Both the position numbers and the translations under genes were made by a program. From assembly GCF_964186585.1 (NCBI RefSeq), contig NZ_OZ075067.1, positions 1,798,001-1,862,000 of the forward strand: a stretch of DNA of 64,000 nt. The letters are read 5' to 3'. Origin of the DNA: Microbacterium sp. MM2322. Lineage in GTDB: Bacteria > Actinomycetota > Actinomycetes > Actinomycetales > Microbacteriaceae. The notes below the pieces were generated by a model. It was not told the origin of the DNA. It ran no database searches and was given only the letters and a program-made list of their open reading frames with translations. Of the stretch, positions 46,640 to 58,900 are shown one piece after another (position 1 is the first letter of the stretch; every line of letters begins with the position of its first letter).

Positions 46640-46985
46640 GAGCGGCCTCCTTGACGAGAGCGGACAGGGTGTCGGGCGAGACGCCCAGGGATCGTGCTTT
46701 GTCGACGAGGGCCGTGATCTCCGCCTGCAGGCCGGCGAGAGCGGCACCGGTCGGGGTGACGACCGCGCCACGACCGCGACGGAGATCGATCAAGCCCTCA
46801 TCGCGGAGGTCCTGGTAGGCGTGGAGCACGGTGTGGAGGTTCACCTGGAGCGCGTCGGCGACTTCTCGCGCCGACGGAATCCGCTCGCCGGCCGCAATAC
46901 GACCGCCGGTGATCTCGGTACGCAGCGCGTCGGCGATCTGCGCGAACAGGGGCACCGTGCTCTGAGGGTCGACGCGGATTAACAT
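46629..46985 (-). CDS. GntR-family repressor, YtrA subfamily
   Basis: The 118-residue protein has a winged helix at about 12-75 (PLFAQIADALRTEITGGRIAAGERIPSAREVADALQVNLHTVLHAYQDL) and only a short helical tail of about 40 residues, the YtrA form of GntR. It has no ligand-binding domain. ATG 46985 sits six bases after a perfect TATAAT. It is the first gene of an operon with the DUF1648 protein. Confidence 0.92.
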   Translation of the reverse strand: MLIRVDPQSTVPLFAQIADALRTEITGGRIAAGERIPSAREVADALQVNLHTVLHAYQDLRDEGLIDLRRGRGAVVTPTGAALAGLQAEITALVDKARSLGVSPDTLSALVKEAARDH

Positions 46986-46989
46986 GCAC

Positions 46990-47012
46990 TAATTATAGCG
47001 CAACTATAACTA
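46990..47012. promoter_or_regulatory. GntR operator over a perfect TATAAT -10 box
   Basis: TAATTATAG (46990-46998) and CTATAACTA (47004-47012) form a nine-base inverted repeat with one mismatch and a five-base spacer. TATAAT of the gntR gene (46992-46997, reverse strand) lies inside the left arm. Autorepression by GntR is the simplest reading. Confidence 0.65.
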
Positions 47013-47035
47013 TCTAGGTGTTTCGACGAGTTGGG

Positions 47036-47041
47036 TACGAT
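47036..47041 (+). promoter_or_regulatory. -10 box of the first APC permease gene (leaderless)
   Basis: TACGAT ends six bases before GTG 47048. Confidence 0.55.
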
Positions 47042-47047
47042 CTCGCC

Positions 47048-48310
47048 GTGTCCTCCCCCGCCCTCGCCCGCCGACTCGGCCTCGGCGACGCCGTCGTGAT
47101 CGGTCTCGGCGCGATGATCGGCGCCGGCGCCTTCGCGGCTTTCGCCCCCGCTGCGCAGGCAGCCGGTGCGGGCCTCCTCGTCGGCCTCGCGATCGCCGCC
47201 GTCGTGGCATTCGGGAACGCCACCTCGACCGCGCAGCTCGCCGCGGTTCATCCGACATCCGGCGGTGTATACGCCTACGGCCGCGCCGAGCTCGGCCCGT
47301 GGTGGGGATTCCTCGCGGGATGGGGCTTCGTGATCGGAAAGACGGCGAGCTGCGCGGCGATGGCTCTCACCTTCGCCGCCTACGTCGCTCCCGCCGGGTG
47401 GGAGCGCCCATTCGCCGCCGCGGCAGCCCTCGCCCTCGGCGCCGTCAACCTTTTCGGCATCACCCGCACGGCTCAGCTCGCCCGCGTGCTCATCGCCATC
47501 GTCCTCGTGGTGCTCGCCGTCGTCGCGGTCGTGGGATTCGCCGGCCCCCGCGCCGGGACGACGGCGTGGAGCGACGGCGTTCTCGGCGCGGGGCCTGTCG
47601 GCATCCTCCAAGCGGCAGGCCTGCTGTTCTTCGCCTTCGCGGGCTATGCCCGCATCGCGACGCTCGGAGAGGAGGTGCGCGACCCCGCGCGCACCATCCC
47701 CCGCGCGATCGTCCTCGCCTTCACCGGAGCGCTCATCGTCTACGCCGTCATCGGCGTCGTCGCACTCCGGACCCTCGGTCCCGACGGTCTCGCGTCCTCC
47801 CCCGCTCCCCTCGTCGACGTCGTGCTCGCCGCAGGGTGGGATGCCGGCGCCCCGGTCGTCCGGATCGGGGCCGCAGCGGCATCCCTCGGCGCCCTGCTCG
47901 CTCTCATCGCCGGAGTCGGTCGTACGACGTTCGCGATGGCTCGGGAGGGCGACCTGCCCGCGTTCCTGGGGTCGGTCGATCCGCGATGGCAGGTGCCGCG
48001 GAACGCCGAGATCGCCGTCATCGTGGTGGTCGTCGGGATCGTCGCCCTCGGCGACATCCGAGGTGCGATCGGCTTCTCGTCGTTCGGGGTCCTGCTCTAC
48101 TACCTCGTGGCGAACATCGCGGCCTTGCGTCAGGGCGGCGGAGCGCGGCGCTATCCGCGCGCCCTGCAGGTCGTGGGCGCAGTGGGATGCGTCGCTCTCG
48201 TCGCCACCCTCCCCTGGCCGTCGGTTCCGGTGGGGATCGGGGTGCTCACAGCGGGCTGGGGATATCGGATGCTGCGCCTTCGACGTCAGGGTCGTCGTCG
48301 GGCAGTCTGA
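47048..48310 (+). CDS. APC-superfamily amino acid permease
   Basis: The 420-residue protein has about 12 helices and the first-helix glycine motif VIGLGAMIGAGAFAAFAPAA of amino acid-polyamine-organocation transporters, with FFAFAGYARIATLGEEVRDPARTIPRAI near residue 210. The substrate is unknown. GTG 47048 follows its -10 box; the upstream frame start at 47018 is less likely. Its last 65 bases overlap the convergent SGNH hydrolase gene. Confidence 0.9.
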   Translation: MSSPALARRLGLGDAVVIGLGAMIGAGAFAAFAPAAQAAGAGLLVGLAIAAVVAFGNATSTAQLAAVHPTSGGVYAYGRAELGPWWGFLAGWGFVIGKTASCAAMALTFAAYVAPAGWERPFAAAAALALGAVNLFGITRTAQLARVLIAIVLVVLAVVAVVGFAGPRAGTTAWSDGVLGAGPVGILQAAGLLFFAFAGYARIATLGEEVRDPARTIPRAIVLAFTGALIVYAVIGVVALRTLGPDGLASSPAPLVDVVLAAGWDAGAPVVRIGAAAASLGALLALIAGVGRTTFAMAREGDLPAFLGSVDPRWQVPRNAEIAVIVVVVGIVALGDIRGAIGFSSFGVLLYYLVANIAALRQGGGARRYPRALQVVGAVGCVALVATLPWPSVPVGIGVLTAGWGYRMLRLRRQGRRRAV

Positions 48311-49094
48311 GCGCGTCCCGCACGACGGGGAGCAGTGCCTCGGCCGTCCGCCGGTACCCGAGGGCGCTGGGATGGAAGCGGTCGAGGCTGAACATGCCGT
48401 CGGGGTCGATCCGGAAGAACGGTCCCACCGCCCGACGAAGCGAGACGACCCCCGCTCCCTCGGCACGCGCGCGCTCGGCCTGCGCGTGCGCCAGTTGCTG
48501 CGAGGCGCGGGAGCCGATGCTCCGGAGCGGCTGCGGGACCGCCCGCAGCGCTCCGAGGTCAGGGCAGGTGCCGACGACGACCGCGGCGCCCCCGTCACGC
48601 AGGCGCCGCACGGCATCGGCGAGGTGACCCGTCGCCACCGGCACCGGCACCCGGTGCGTCACGTCATTGCCGCCCACGACGATCACGGCGACATCGGCCC
48701 GGTAGTCCTTCGGGAGGGCGGCGATCTGTCCGGCGAGGTCGGCCGATTCCGCCCCCACGACGGCGGCGGTCCGAAGCCGCACCGGCCGGCCGATCTCGCC
48801 GGCGAGTCCTTTCGCGAGGCGCCCACCCAGCGTCTCCTTCCGGTGCTGCGCACCCAGCCCGGCGGCGATGGAGTCTCCGAGCAGCAGCAGGTCGACCGCT
48901 TCTCCGCCGAGTCCCGGACGCCACACGCGATCCGCTTCGGGCGGAGCATCGCCGAGCGGCTTGCCGATCCGTCGCCTCGCGAGGGCCGCCTGCCGCGCCA
49001 AGCCGATGCGCGCACCGACGACGAGCGCCCCGGTGAATCCTCCGACGGAGGCCAGCAGGGTGAGTCTGGCGGGAACCCTCGTCGCACGTGCCAC
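48246..49094 (-). CDS. SGNH/GDSL hydrolase
   Basis: The 282-residue protein has a basic N-terminus with a hydrophobic stretch (about 10-30), then GDSIAAGLGAQ (catalytic serine near residue 74), GGNDVTH (oxyanion glycine and asparagine), and DRFHPSALGY with Asp and His. It may act on an ester or acyl group at the membrane. The GTG has TGTGCT six bases upstream, a weak -10. It overlaps the permease gene end to end. Confidence 0.88.
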   Translation of the reverse strand: MARATRVPARLTLLASVGGFTGALVVGARIGLARQAALARRRIGKPLGDAPPEADRVWRPGLGGEAVDLLLLGDSIAAGLGAQHRKETLGGRLAKGLAGEIGRPVRLRTAAVVGAESADLAGQIAALPKDYRADVAVIVVGGNDVTHRVPVPVATGHLADAVRRLRDGGAAVVVGTCPDLGALRAVPQPLRSIGSRASQQLAHAQAERARAEGAGVVSLRRAVGPFFRIDPDGMFSLDRFHPSALGYRRTAEALLPVVRDALRLPDDDPDVEGAASDIPSPL

Positions 49095-49155
49095 CGGCCG
49101 AGCACATCACCCGTGGGTGAACGACACCCGACGCGCGGGTGACGCGGGGGCGACG

Positions 49156-49608
49156 TCAGGTGCTCGCCGGAGAGCGGAGTCCGTCCACCGCCGACGCGAT
49201 CCGCTTCTCCCGTGTCTCCGCCTTCTTCGCGTCGAGGACGGATCGGACGACCTCCTTGCGCCGGGAGGGTGCCAGTGCGTCGAACGCGGCCCGCACCTGA
49301 GGCTCGGCGTCGAGGGCGGCCTCGAGGTCCCCGGGCAGCTCGACCGCCCGCTCATCGGCGTCGAGGGCGATCGTCGCGTCGACCTCGTCGCCGATCTCCA
49401 CCCCGAGCTCCGCCCGCGCGGCCTTCGACATGCCGATGAGGTTGCGGCCGCCCATGACGGCCAGTCGCAGCCGGGCCGTCCGCTCGCCGATCCTCACGAC
49501 GACAGCCGCGCGCTTGCCGCCGCCGAGCGCCTCGACCTGTTCGTCGGTGAGTTCGATCGCCGTCGCCGGGCCGTTCTTCGGGAGGACCGTTCGCACGTGG
49601 AGCGTCAT
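49156..49608 (-). CDS. DUF1905/YdeI-like protein
   Basis: The 150-residue protein has an N-terminal DUF1905 beta-barrel region (AIELTDEQVEALGGGKRAAVVVRIGERTARLRLAVMGGRNLIGMSKAARAELG) and a short C-terminal YdeI-like helical region (ALAPSRRKEVVRSVLDAKKAETREKRIASAVDGL). Such proteins are common and poorly understood; YdeI in E. coli is linked to bacteriocin resistance. ATG 49608 follows a TACGGT box. Confidence 0.85.
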   Translation of the reverse strand: MTLHVRTVLPKNGPATAIELTDEQVEALGGGKRAAVVVRIGERTARLRLAVMGGRNLIGMSKAARAELGVEIGDEVDATIALDADERAVELPGDLEAALDAEPQVRAAFDALAPSRRKEVVRSVLDAKKAETREKRIASAVDGLRSPAST

Positions 49609-49614
49609 GGGCGC

Positions 49615-49620
49615 ACCGTA
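49615..49620 (-). promoter_or_regulatory. -10 box of the DUF1905 gene (leaderless)
   Basis: TACGGT on the reverse strand ends six bases before ATG 49608. Confidence 0.5.
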
Positions 49621-49639
49621 GCAGCGTGCGGCCGTCGTG

Positions 49640-50923
49640 TCAGCCGAGCGGGCGCGGCTCAATCGACGCCGAGTCGGCGCCGGCGGCGACCGTCGCGAAC
49701 GACGTGTAGCCGTCCGCCGCCGAACGCTCGAGAAGTCCCTTGAGGTTCTTCGTGCGCTGCTCGAGGCGCACGCGCGCGCCCTGCCCCACGAAGAACGCCT
49801 TGTGCGCGGCGAGCTCGGCGAGGGGGACGTCGCGGTCGGCGATGAGGACGACGGCGGCGGATGCGGCATCCTCCCCCGCTCCCAGGAGGTCGACGATGCG
49901 CTCGAAACCGATCGAGAACCCCACCGCCGGAACGTCCTGCCCGAGGAAGCGCCCGATCATGCCGTCGTAGCGACCGCCCCCACCCAGCGAGTACGAGACC
50001 GACGGGTGGGCGAGCTCGTAGATGGTGCCCGTGTAGTACCCCATGCCCCGCACGAGGAAGGGATCGAAGTGCAAAGGCACGTCGACCTCGCCGCGCGCGG
50101 CGGCGACCGCCTCGCCGATGCCGACGAGGTGCGCGACGATCTCGTCCGAGACGCCCGCAGGGAGGGCCTTGCGGATCTGCGCTTCGCCGAAGGGAAGGTA
50201 CTCGCGGGTCTGCGGACGCGTGAGGAAGGTCTCGAAGGCGGCCACCGCGGACTCGTCGGCGCCGCGCTCGCGGAGCTCTGCCACGACCCCGGTGGGGCCG
50301 ACCTTGTCGAGCTTGTCGATCGTGATGAGGACGCCCGCGCGATCCGCGTCGGCGAAACCGAAGACGGCGAGCATGGCGTCGAGGGCGCGCCGGTCATTGA
50401 TCCGGATGGTGCCGCCCTCGAGCCCGAGCGCATCGAGCACGTCGAGGCTCGCCGTCAGGAGCTCCACCTCGGCGCGCGCGGTCGCGTCGCCGATGATGTC
50501 GATGTCGCACTGGACGAACTGGCGGTAGCGGCCCTTCTGGGGGCGTTCGGCCCGCCAGACCGGTGCGATCTGGATCGCCCGGAACACCGACGGCAGCTGC
50601 GCGCGGTTGGTGGCGTAGAAGCGGGCGAGCGGGACGGTGAGGTCGTAGCGGAGGCCCAGGTCGGACAGCGCCGCCGGGTCGTCTGCGGCATCCCGGATCG
50701 CGTCGGCGTCGAGGCCACGCCTGAGCACGTTGAACGCGAGCTTCTCGTTGTCGCCGCCGATCCCGGCGTGAAGTCGCTCGTAGTCCTCGACGACCGGCGT
50801 TTCGATCTCGTCGAAGCCGTGCGCGCGGTACCGGTCGCGGATGACGGCGAGCACCCGCTCACGGCGGGCCTTGTCAGCGGGGAGGAAGTCGCGCATACCG
50901 CGCGGCGGGTTCACGGAGGGCAC
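49640..50923 (-). CDS. hisS: Histidine-tRNA ligase
   Basis: This class II synthetase charges tRNA-His. The 427-residue protein begins with NPPRGMRDFLPADKARRE, has RYDLTVPLARF (motif 2 region), GGRYDGMIGRFLGQDVPAVGFSIGFERI (motif 3) and a C-terminal anticodon-binding domain. GTG 50923 lies 30 bases after the mazG stop, so the two are likely co-transcribed. Confidence 0.97.
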   Translation of the reverse strand: MPSVNPPRGMRDFLPADKARRERVLAVIRDRYRAHGFDEIETPVVEDYERLHAGIGGDNEKLAFNVLRRGLDADAIRDAADDPAALSDLGLRYDLTVPLARFYATNRAQLPSVFRAIQIAPVWRAERPQKGRYRQFVQCDIDIIGDATARAEVELLTASLDVLDALGLEGGTIRINDRRALDAMLAVFGFADADRAGVLITIDKLDKVGPTGVVAELRERGADESAVAAFETFLTRPQTREYLPFGEAQIRKALPAGVSDEIVAHLVGIGEAVAAARGEVDVPLHFDPFLVRGMGYYTGTIYELAHPSVSYSLGGGGRYDGMIGRFLGQDVPAVGFSIGFERIVDLLGAGEDAASAAVVLIADRDVPLAELAAHKAFFVGQGARVRLEQRTKNLKGLLERSAADGYTSFATVAAGADSASIEPRPLG

Positions 50924-50953
50924 GGTCCTAGTCTCTCAGACCGCGACGGGCGC

Positions 50954-51604
50954 TCAGGAGGACTCGGCGGCCCTCACCGCGTCGGCGAGCGCGCGGAGTC
51001 GCTGGCGCAGGGCGCGTTCGGCATCCCATCCTTCGGCACGGGCCCGGACGACGAGGGCGAGGAGCGCGTCGCCGAGTTCGGCTTCGCTGGCGGGGTCCGG
51101 AGTACTGGGCGAGGTCTCGACCTCCACCTGCGCCGCCTTGCCGAGCATCTTCTGCGCGAGCGCGAGGGAGGGCATGTGCGAGGACACCCCGTCGAGGACG
51201 CTCGTCCGCGAGTGCTTCTCGGCGGCCTTCGCCGCGTTCCAGTGCACGAGGACCTCGGCGGGCGTCGTCGCCACGGCGTCGCCGAAGACATGCGGATGCC
51301 GCCGGATCATCTTGTCGGCGAGCGCATCCGCCACGTCGTCGATGTCGAAGGGGTCGACGTCATCCCGTGAGGCGATCTCGGCGTGGAACAGCACCTGCCA
51401 GAGCAGGTCGCCGAGCTCCTCCTTGAGGTCCGCCCGCGTCCCCGTCTCGACGGCATCGACGAGTTCGGCAGCTTCCTCCTGCAGGTACGGCACGAGGTCG
51501 TCGTGATCGATCTGCTGCGTCCACACGCACCGCTCGCGGACGGCGTGCATCGTCTCGGCGGCGCGGCGCAGCGCGTCGCTCGACGCGGGAAGGGGGTGCG
51601 ACAT
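50954..51604 (-). CDS. mazG: MazG nucleotide pyrophosphohydrolase
   Basis: MazG hydrolyses non-canonical nucleoside triphosphates. The 216-residue protein has the metal-binding EEAAELVDAVE and KEELGDLLWQVLFHAEIA pairs near residues 40-75, and a second HEXXX-like helical half at 110-200 (SEAELGDALLALVVRARAEG). ATG 51604 follows a TATCGT box by seven bases. It is divergent from the second APC permease. Confidence 0.93.
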   Translation of the reverse strand: MSHPLPASSDALRRAAETMHAVRERCVWTQQIDHDDLVPYLQEEAAELVDAVETGTRADLKEELGDLLWQVLFHAEIASRDDVDPFDIDDVADALADKMIRRHPHVFGDAVATTPAEVLVHWNAAKAAEKHSRTSVLDGVSSHMPSLALAQKMLGKAAQVEVETSPSTPDPASEAELGDALLALVVRARAEGWDAERALRQRLRALADAVRAAESS

Positions 51605-51611
51605 GTCGGCA

Positions 51612-51617
51612 ACGATA
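51612..51617 (-). promoter_or_regulatory. -10 box of mazG (leaderless)
   Basis: TATCGT on the reverse strand ends seven bases before ATG 51604. Confidence 0.5.
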
Positions 51618-51657
51618 CGAGGGATGCCGCGCCCCGGCATCCGTTCGACGACGCCCG

Positions 51658-51663
51658 TAGGCT
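51658..51663 (+). promoter_or_regulatory. -10 box of the second APC permease gene (leaderless)
   Basis: TAGGCT ends six bases before GTG 51670. Only 40 bases separate it from the divergent mazG box. Confidence 0.6.
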
Positions 51664-51669
51664 GGATCA

Positions 51670-53100
51670 GTGACCTCCCCCGCCTCGGCACCCGCGTCCA
51701 CGGTCGGCGGGACCCGCGTCTCGATGTTCACGCTGTCGACGTTCGTCGTCGGATCGATGATCGGCGCCGGTGTCTTCTCTCTGCCCGCCACCTTCGCCGC
51801 GTCGACCGGCGTGGCCGGTGCGCTCATCTCGTGGGCGATCGCGGGCAGCGGGATGCTGATGCTCGCCCTGGTGTTCCACCGGCTGGCGATTCGCCGGCCC
51901 GACCTCGACGCGGGGATCTTCAGCTACGCGAAGGCCGGTTTCGGGAACTACGTCGGGTTCTTCGCCGCCTTCGGCTACTGGGCGAGCGCCTGCGTGGGAA
52001 ACGTCTTCTACTGGGTGTTCATCACCTCCACGCTCGGCAGCGTCTTCCCCGAGCTCGGCGAGGGCGACACCGTGCTCGCGGTGGCGGTGTCGTCGGTGGG
52101 CATCTGGCTGTTCTTCCTGCTGATCCGTCGCGGTGTGCGCCAGGCCGCCGCCCTCAACCGGATCGTGACCGTCGCGAAGGTCCTCCCGATCGTCGTGTTC
52201 GTCGTGCTGTGCCTCACCGTGTTCGACCCGGCCGTCTTCGCCGCGAACTGGGGTGGCGACGACACGACGGGCCTCGGCGAACAGATCCGCGCGACGATGC
52301 TCGTCACGGTCTTCGTCTTCATCGGCATCGAAGGGGCGAGCGTCAATTCCCGTCACGCCCGACAGCGCAGCGACGTGGGACGCGCAACCGTCCTCGGCTT
52401 TCTCAGCGTCCTCGCCGTCTTCGCCTCGGTCACGATCGTCTCGTACGGCATCCTCCCCCGCGAGGAGCTCGCCACCCTCCGGCAGCCGTCCATGGGCGGC
52501 GTGCTCGAGCAGGCGGTCGGTGGCTGGGGTGCCGTGTTCGTCGGGGCCGCCCTCATCATCGCGGTGCTGGGCGCGTATCTCGCCTGGACGCTCATGGCCG
52601 CCGAAGTCCTGCTGTCGGCAGCACGGGCCGGCGACCTTCCCGCCTTCCTTCGCCGAACGAACCGGAACGACACCCCCATCGGTGCACTCACACTGTCGTC
52701 GGTCCTCGCCCAGGTCATGCTGTTCGTCGTCCTCTTCGCCCAGAACGCGTTCGACGCCGCCCTCGAGCTCACGAGCGCGCTCGCCCTCATCCCGTTCTTC
52801 CTGTCCGCCGCGTACGCCGTGAAGCTCGCCCTGCAGGACGGGAATTCCCGTCGCACGCGGGACCTGGTGATCGCAGCGGCGGCCACGCTCTACACGGCCT
52901 ATCTGCTCTGGGCCGCGGGACTCACCTACCTGCTCCTGTGCCTCGTCATCATCGTGCCGGGCACGATCCTCTTCGCCATCGGGCGGCGGGAGCAGCGCGC
53001 ACGGGTGTTCACCCCGGCCGAAGCGGTGCTGTTCGCCGTCGCGGCCGCCGGTGCCATCGTCGCGGTGGTCCTGATCGCCGTGGGCGCGATCACGGTCTGA
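51670..53100 (+). CDS. Basic amino acid/polyamine antiporter-like APC permease
   Basis: The 476-residue protein has about 13 helices with SMIGAGVFSLPATFA near residue 30, FVFIGIEGASVNSRHARQRSDVGRAT near residue 215 and RRTNRNDTPIGALTLSS. This is the arginine/ornithine antiporter (ArcD/YdgI) subgroup of the APC family. The direction of transport is inferred from the family. It begins at GTG 51670 as set by its -10 box. Confidence 0.9.
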   Translation: MTSPASAPASTVGGTRVSMFTLSTFVVGSMIGAGVFSLPATFAASTGVAGALISWAIAGSGMLMLALVFHRLAIRRPDLDAGIFSYAKAGFGNYVGFFAAFGYWASACVGNVFYWVFITSTLGSVFPELGEGDTVLAVAVSSVGIWLFFLLIRRGVRQAAALNRIVTVAKVLPIVVFVVLCLTVFDPAVFAANWGGDDTTGLGEQIRATMLVTVFVFIGIEGASVNSRHARQRSDVGRATVLGFLSVLAVFASVTIVSYGILPREELATLRQPSMGGVLEQAVGGWGAVFVGAALIIAVLGAYLAWTLMAAEVLLSAARAGDLPAFLRRTNRNDTPIGALTLSSVLAQVMLFVVLFAQNAFDAALELTSALALIPFFLSAAYAVKLALQDGNSRRTRDLVIAAAATLYTAYLLWAAGLTYLLLCLVIIVPGTILFAIGRREQRARVFTPAEAVLFAVAAAGAIVAVVLIAVGAITV

Positions 53101-53161
53101 CGCCCCGCCGCGAACACGGTCGCACCGCGTCATCGTGTCAGGACGGGCCGTCAACCCCCGC

Positions 53162-53167
53162 TACCGT
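53162..53167 (+). promoter_or_regulatory. -10 box of ppc (leaderless)
   Basis: TACCGT ends six bases before GTG 53174. This places the start downstream of GTG 53135. Confidence 0.55.
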
Positions 53168-53173
53168 GAGACG

Positions 53174-55846
<2,673 letters not shown>

Positions 55847-55866
55847 GCGCTCGCGGACGCGGCGCG

Positions 55867-55902
55867 ACGCCCCGCCCCGCCGGCATGCCGGGGGCGGGGC
55901 GT
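55867..55902. terminator. Terminator between ppc and mfd
   Basis: ACGCCCCGCCCC (55867-55878) and GGGGCGGGGCGT (55891-55902) form a perfect 12-base stem with a 12-base loop that is itself palindromic. TTTCT follows on the forward strand. It separates convergent genes. Confidence 0.85.
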
Positions 55903-55909
55903 TTCTGCG

Positions 55910-58900
55910 TCAGGCGGGAGGCGCGGTCGTCTCGACAGGGAGGGGGAAGATCTGGTCGAGCAGACCCGCCGTCCACGCGATGAGGTCGGCGTCGCTCAGC
56001 GCTTCTCCCCCGGCCGTCGGGAGCGGCACGACCATCGCCTCACCGCCCGAGACGACCTTCGACTTCGGGTGCAGCCGCTGCAGGCGCACGCGGATCGAGT
56101 CCGGCAGGTGCGCGGGCGCGATCCGGAGGTTCGGACCCATCGCGACGACGTCCGACAGGCCGGACTGGGCGGCCCGCCGACGCAGGCGGGCGATGGCGAT
56201 GAGGCCGTCGACCTCGGGCGGCGGGGTGCCGTAACGGTCGCGGAGCTCGTCGATGACGAGGTCGATGGCGTCGGGGGCTGCGGTGACGGATGCCGCGGCC
56301 GACAGCTTCTGGTAGGCCTCGAGACGCAGCCGCTCGCTGTCGATGAACGACTCCGGGATGCGCGCCTGCACCGGCAGTTCGAGGCGCAACTCCGCCGGGC
56401 CCTCGACGTCTTCGCCGCGGAACGTGGCCACCGCCTCGCCGATCATGCGGAGGTACAGGTCGAACCCGACGCCCGCGATGTGGCCGGCTTGCTCGGCGCC
56501 GAGGAGGTTGCCCGCGCCGCGGATCTCGAGGTCCTTGAGGGCGACCTGCATGCCGGAGCCGAGGTCGTTGTTGACGGCGATCGTCTCCAGTCGATCGGCG
56601 GCGGTCTCGCTGAGCGGCTTGTTCTCGTCGTACAGGAAGTACGCGTAGGCGCGCTCGCGGGCGCGTCCGACGCGACCGCGGAGCTGGTGCAGCTGCGAGA
56701 GGCCGTACTTGTCGGCGCGGTCGATGATCATCGTGTTCGCGTTGGCGATGTCGAGTCCGGTCTCGATGATCGTGGTCGACACGAGCACGTCCGCCCGCCG
56801 CTCCCAGAAGTCGTCGACGACCTGCTCGAGCTGGTGCTCGCCCATCTGGCCGTGCGCGACGGCGATGCGCGCCTCGGGGACGAGTTCGGCAAGTTGCGCG
56901 GCGACCCGCTGGATCGACGACACCCGGTTGTGCACGAAGAAGATCTGCCCCTCGCGGAGCAGTTCGCGCCGGATCGCGGCGGCGATCTGCTTGTCGCTGC
57001 GCGGGCCCACGTAGGTGAGGATCGGATGCCGCTCCTCGGGCGGCGTGGCGAGCGTCGACATCTCGCGGATGCCGGTGACCGCCATCTCGAGCGTCCGCGG
57101 AATGGGGGTCGCACTCATCGCGAGGATGTCGACGTTCGTCTTGAGCTTCTTCAGCGAGTCCTTGTGCTCGACGCCGAAGCGCTGCTCCTCGTCGATGATC
57201 ATGAGGCCGAGGTCCTTGAACGCGACCTTCTCGGTGAGGATGCGGTGGGTGCCGATCACCATGTCGACGGTCCCGTCGGCGAGACCGGCGAGCGTGTCCT
57301 TCGCCTCCTTCGCGGTCTGGAAGCGCGACAGCGGCCGGACCTTCACGGGGAAGCCCGCGAAGCGCTCCGAGAACGTCTCGAGGTGCTGCTTGGCGAGCAG
57401 CGTCGTCGGGACGAGCATCGCGACCTGCTTGCCCTCCTGGATCGCCTTGAACGCCGCCCGGACGGCGACCTCGGTCTTACCGAAACCGACGTCGCCGGAG
57501 AGGAGGCGGTCCATCGGGATCGGCTTCTCCATGTCGGCCTTGATCTCGTCGATCGTCTGCAGCTGATCGGGCGTCTCGGCGAACGGGAAGGCCTCTTCGA
57601 GTTCGCGCTGCCACGGGGTGTCGGGCCCGAAGGCGTACCCCTTCGACGACATGCGCGCCGAGTAGAGCTTCACGAGCTCGATGGCGATGTCGCGGACGGC
57701 CTTGCGCGCCTTGCCCTTGGCCGCGGCCCAGTCCGACCCGCCCATCTTCGAGAGTTGCGGAGCTTCGCCGCCGACGTAGCGCGACAGCAGGTCGAGCTGG
57801 TCCGTCGGGACGTAGAGCTTGTCGCCGGGATGGCCCCGCTTGGAGGGCGCGTACTCCAACACGAGGTACTCGCGCTTGCTTTTGACCGCATTGCGGCCGC
57901 CTGAGGAGACCTCGCGCTGGACGAGCTCGACGAACTTGCCGATGCCGTGGGTCGAGTGCACGACGTGGTCGCCCGGCGTCAGCTGCAACGGGTCGACGAC
58001 GTTCCGGCGCCGGGAGGCGAGCTTCTTCACGACGCGGTTGTCGCCGCCGATGGTGCGCCCGTAGAAGTCGCTCTCGGTGAAGACCGCGAGTTTCGCGTCG
58101 GCGAAGAGGAATCCCGCCTCGAGCGTCGCGATGGTCGCCACCGCGATCCCCGGCTCGGGCATCTCCGTCACCGCATCGGCCGCGCGGGCAGCGAGGCCGC
58201 GCTCCGACAAGACGTCGCGCGAACGATCGACGAGGCCGGCGCCGGACGCCGCCACGAGGACTCGCCAGCCGGCGCCGAGGAGGTTGCCGATGTGCTCGGT
58301 GGCGCCCTCGACGTTGCCCTGGAAGGACGGGACGGCGGTCGCCGGGATGCGGACCGCGGCATCCGCTCGTTCGATCAGACCCTCGTCGGCCGCATCCGAC
58401 TCGCCGGAGTCGAACGTGCTGAGGCTCCACCACACGCCGCCGCGCGCCGCCGCTGCCTCGCGCAGTTCGGGGAGAGTGAGGAAGTCGCCCGCGCCGAGAT
58501 CGACGGGGCTCTCGGCACCGGCCGTCGCCGCGCTCCACGCAGCTTCGAGGAATTCCCGGTTCGTCTCCGCCAGGGTCATCGCGCGCGTGACGGCGCGCTC
58601 GGGGTCGACGACCGCGACCGCAGCCCCCTCGGGCAGGTAGTCGACGAGCGGCAGGACCGCATCGGCCACGGCGGGGAGCAGGGACTCCATTCCCTCGACG
58701 GGGATGCCCTGGCTCATCTTCTCGAGCATCGTGCCGAGCCCCGGCATCCGGTCGCGGAGTCCTGCCGCGCGCTCGCGAACGGCATCGGTGAGGAGCAGTT
58801 CGCGGCTCGGGAGGAGTGTGACGCTGCGCACCTCGCCCGGAAGCGAGCGCTGGTCGGCGACCGAGAAGGCGCGGATCTGGTCGATCTCGTCGCCGAAGAA

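Noticed and set aside
51667..53154. Open frame of 495 codons opposite the second APC permease
   Set aside because: Antisense composition artefact; the forward frame is a full-length permease.
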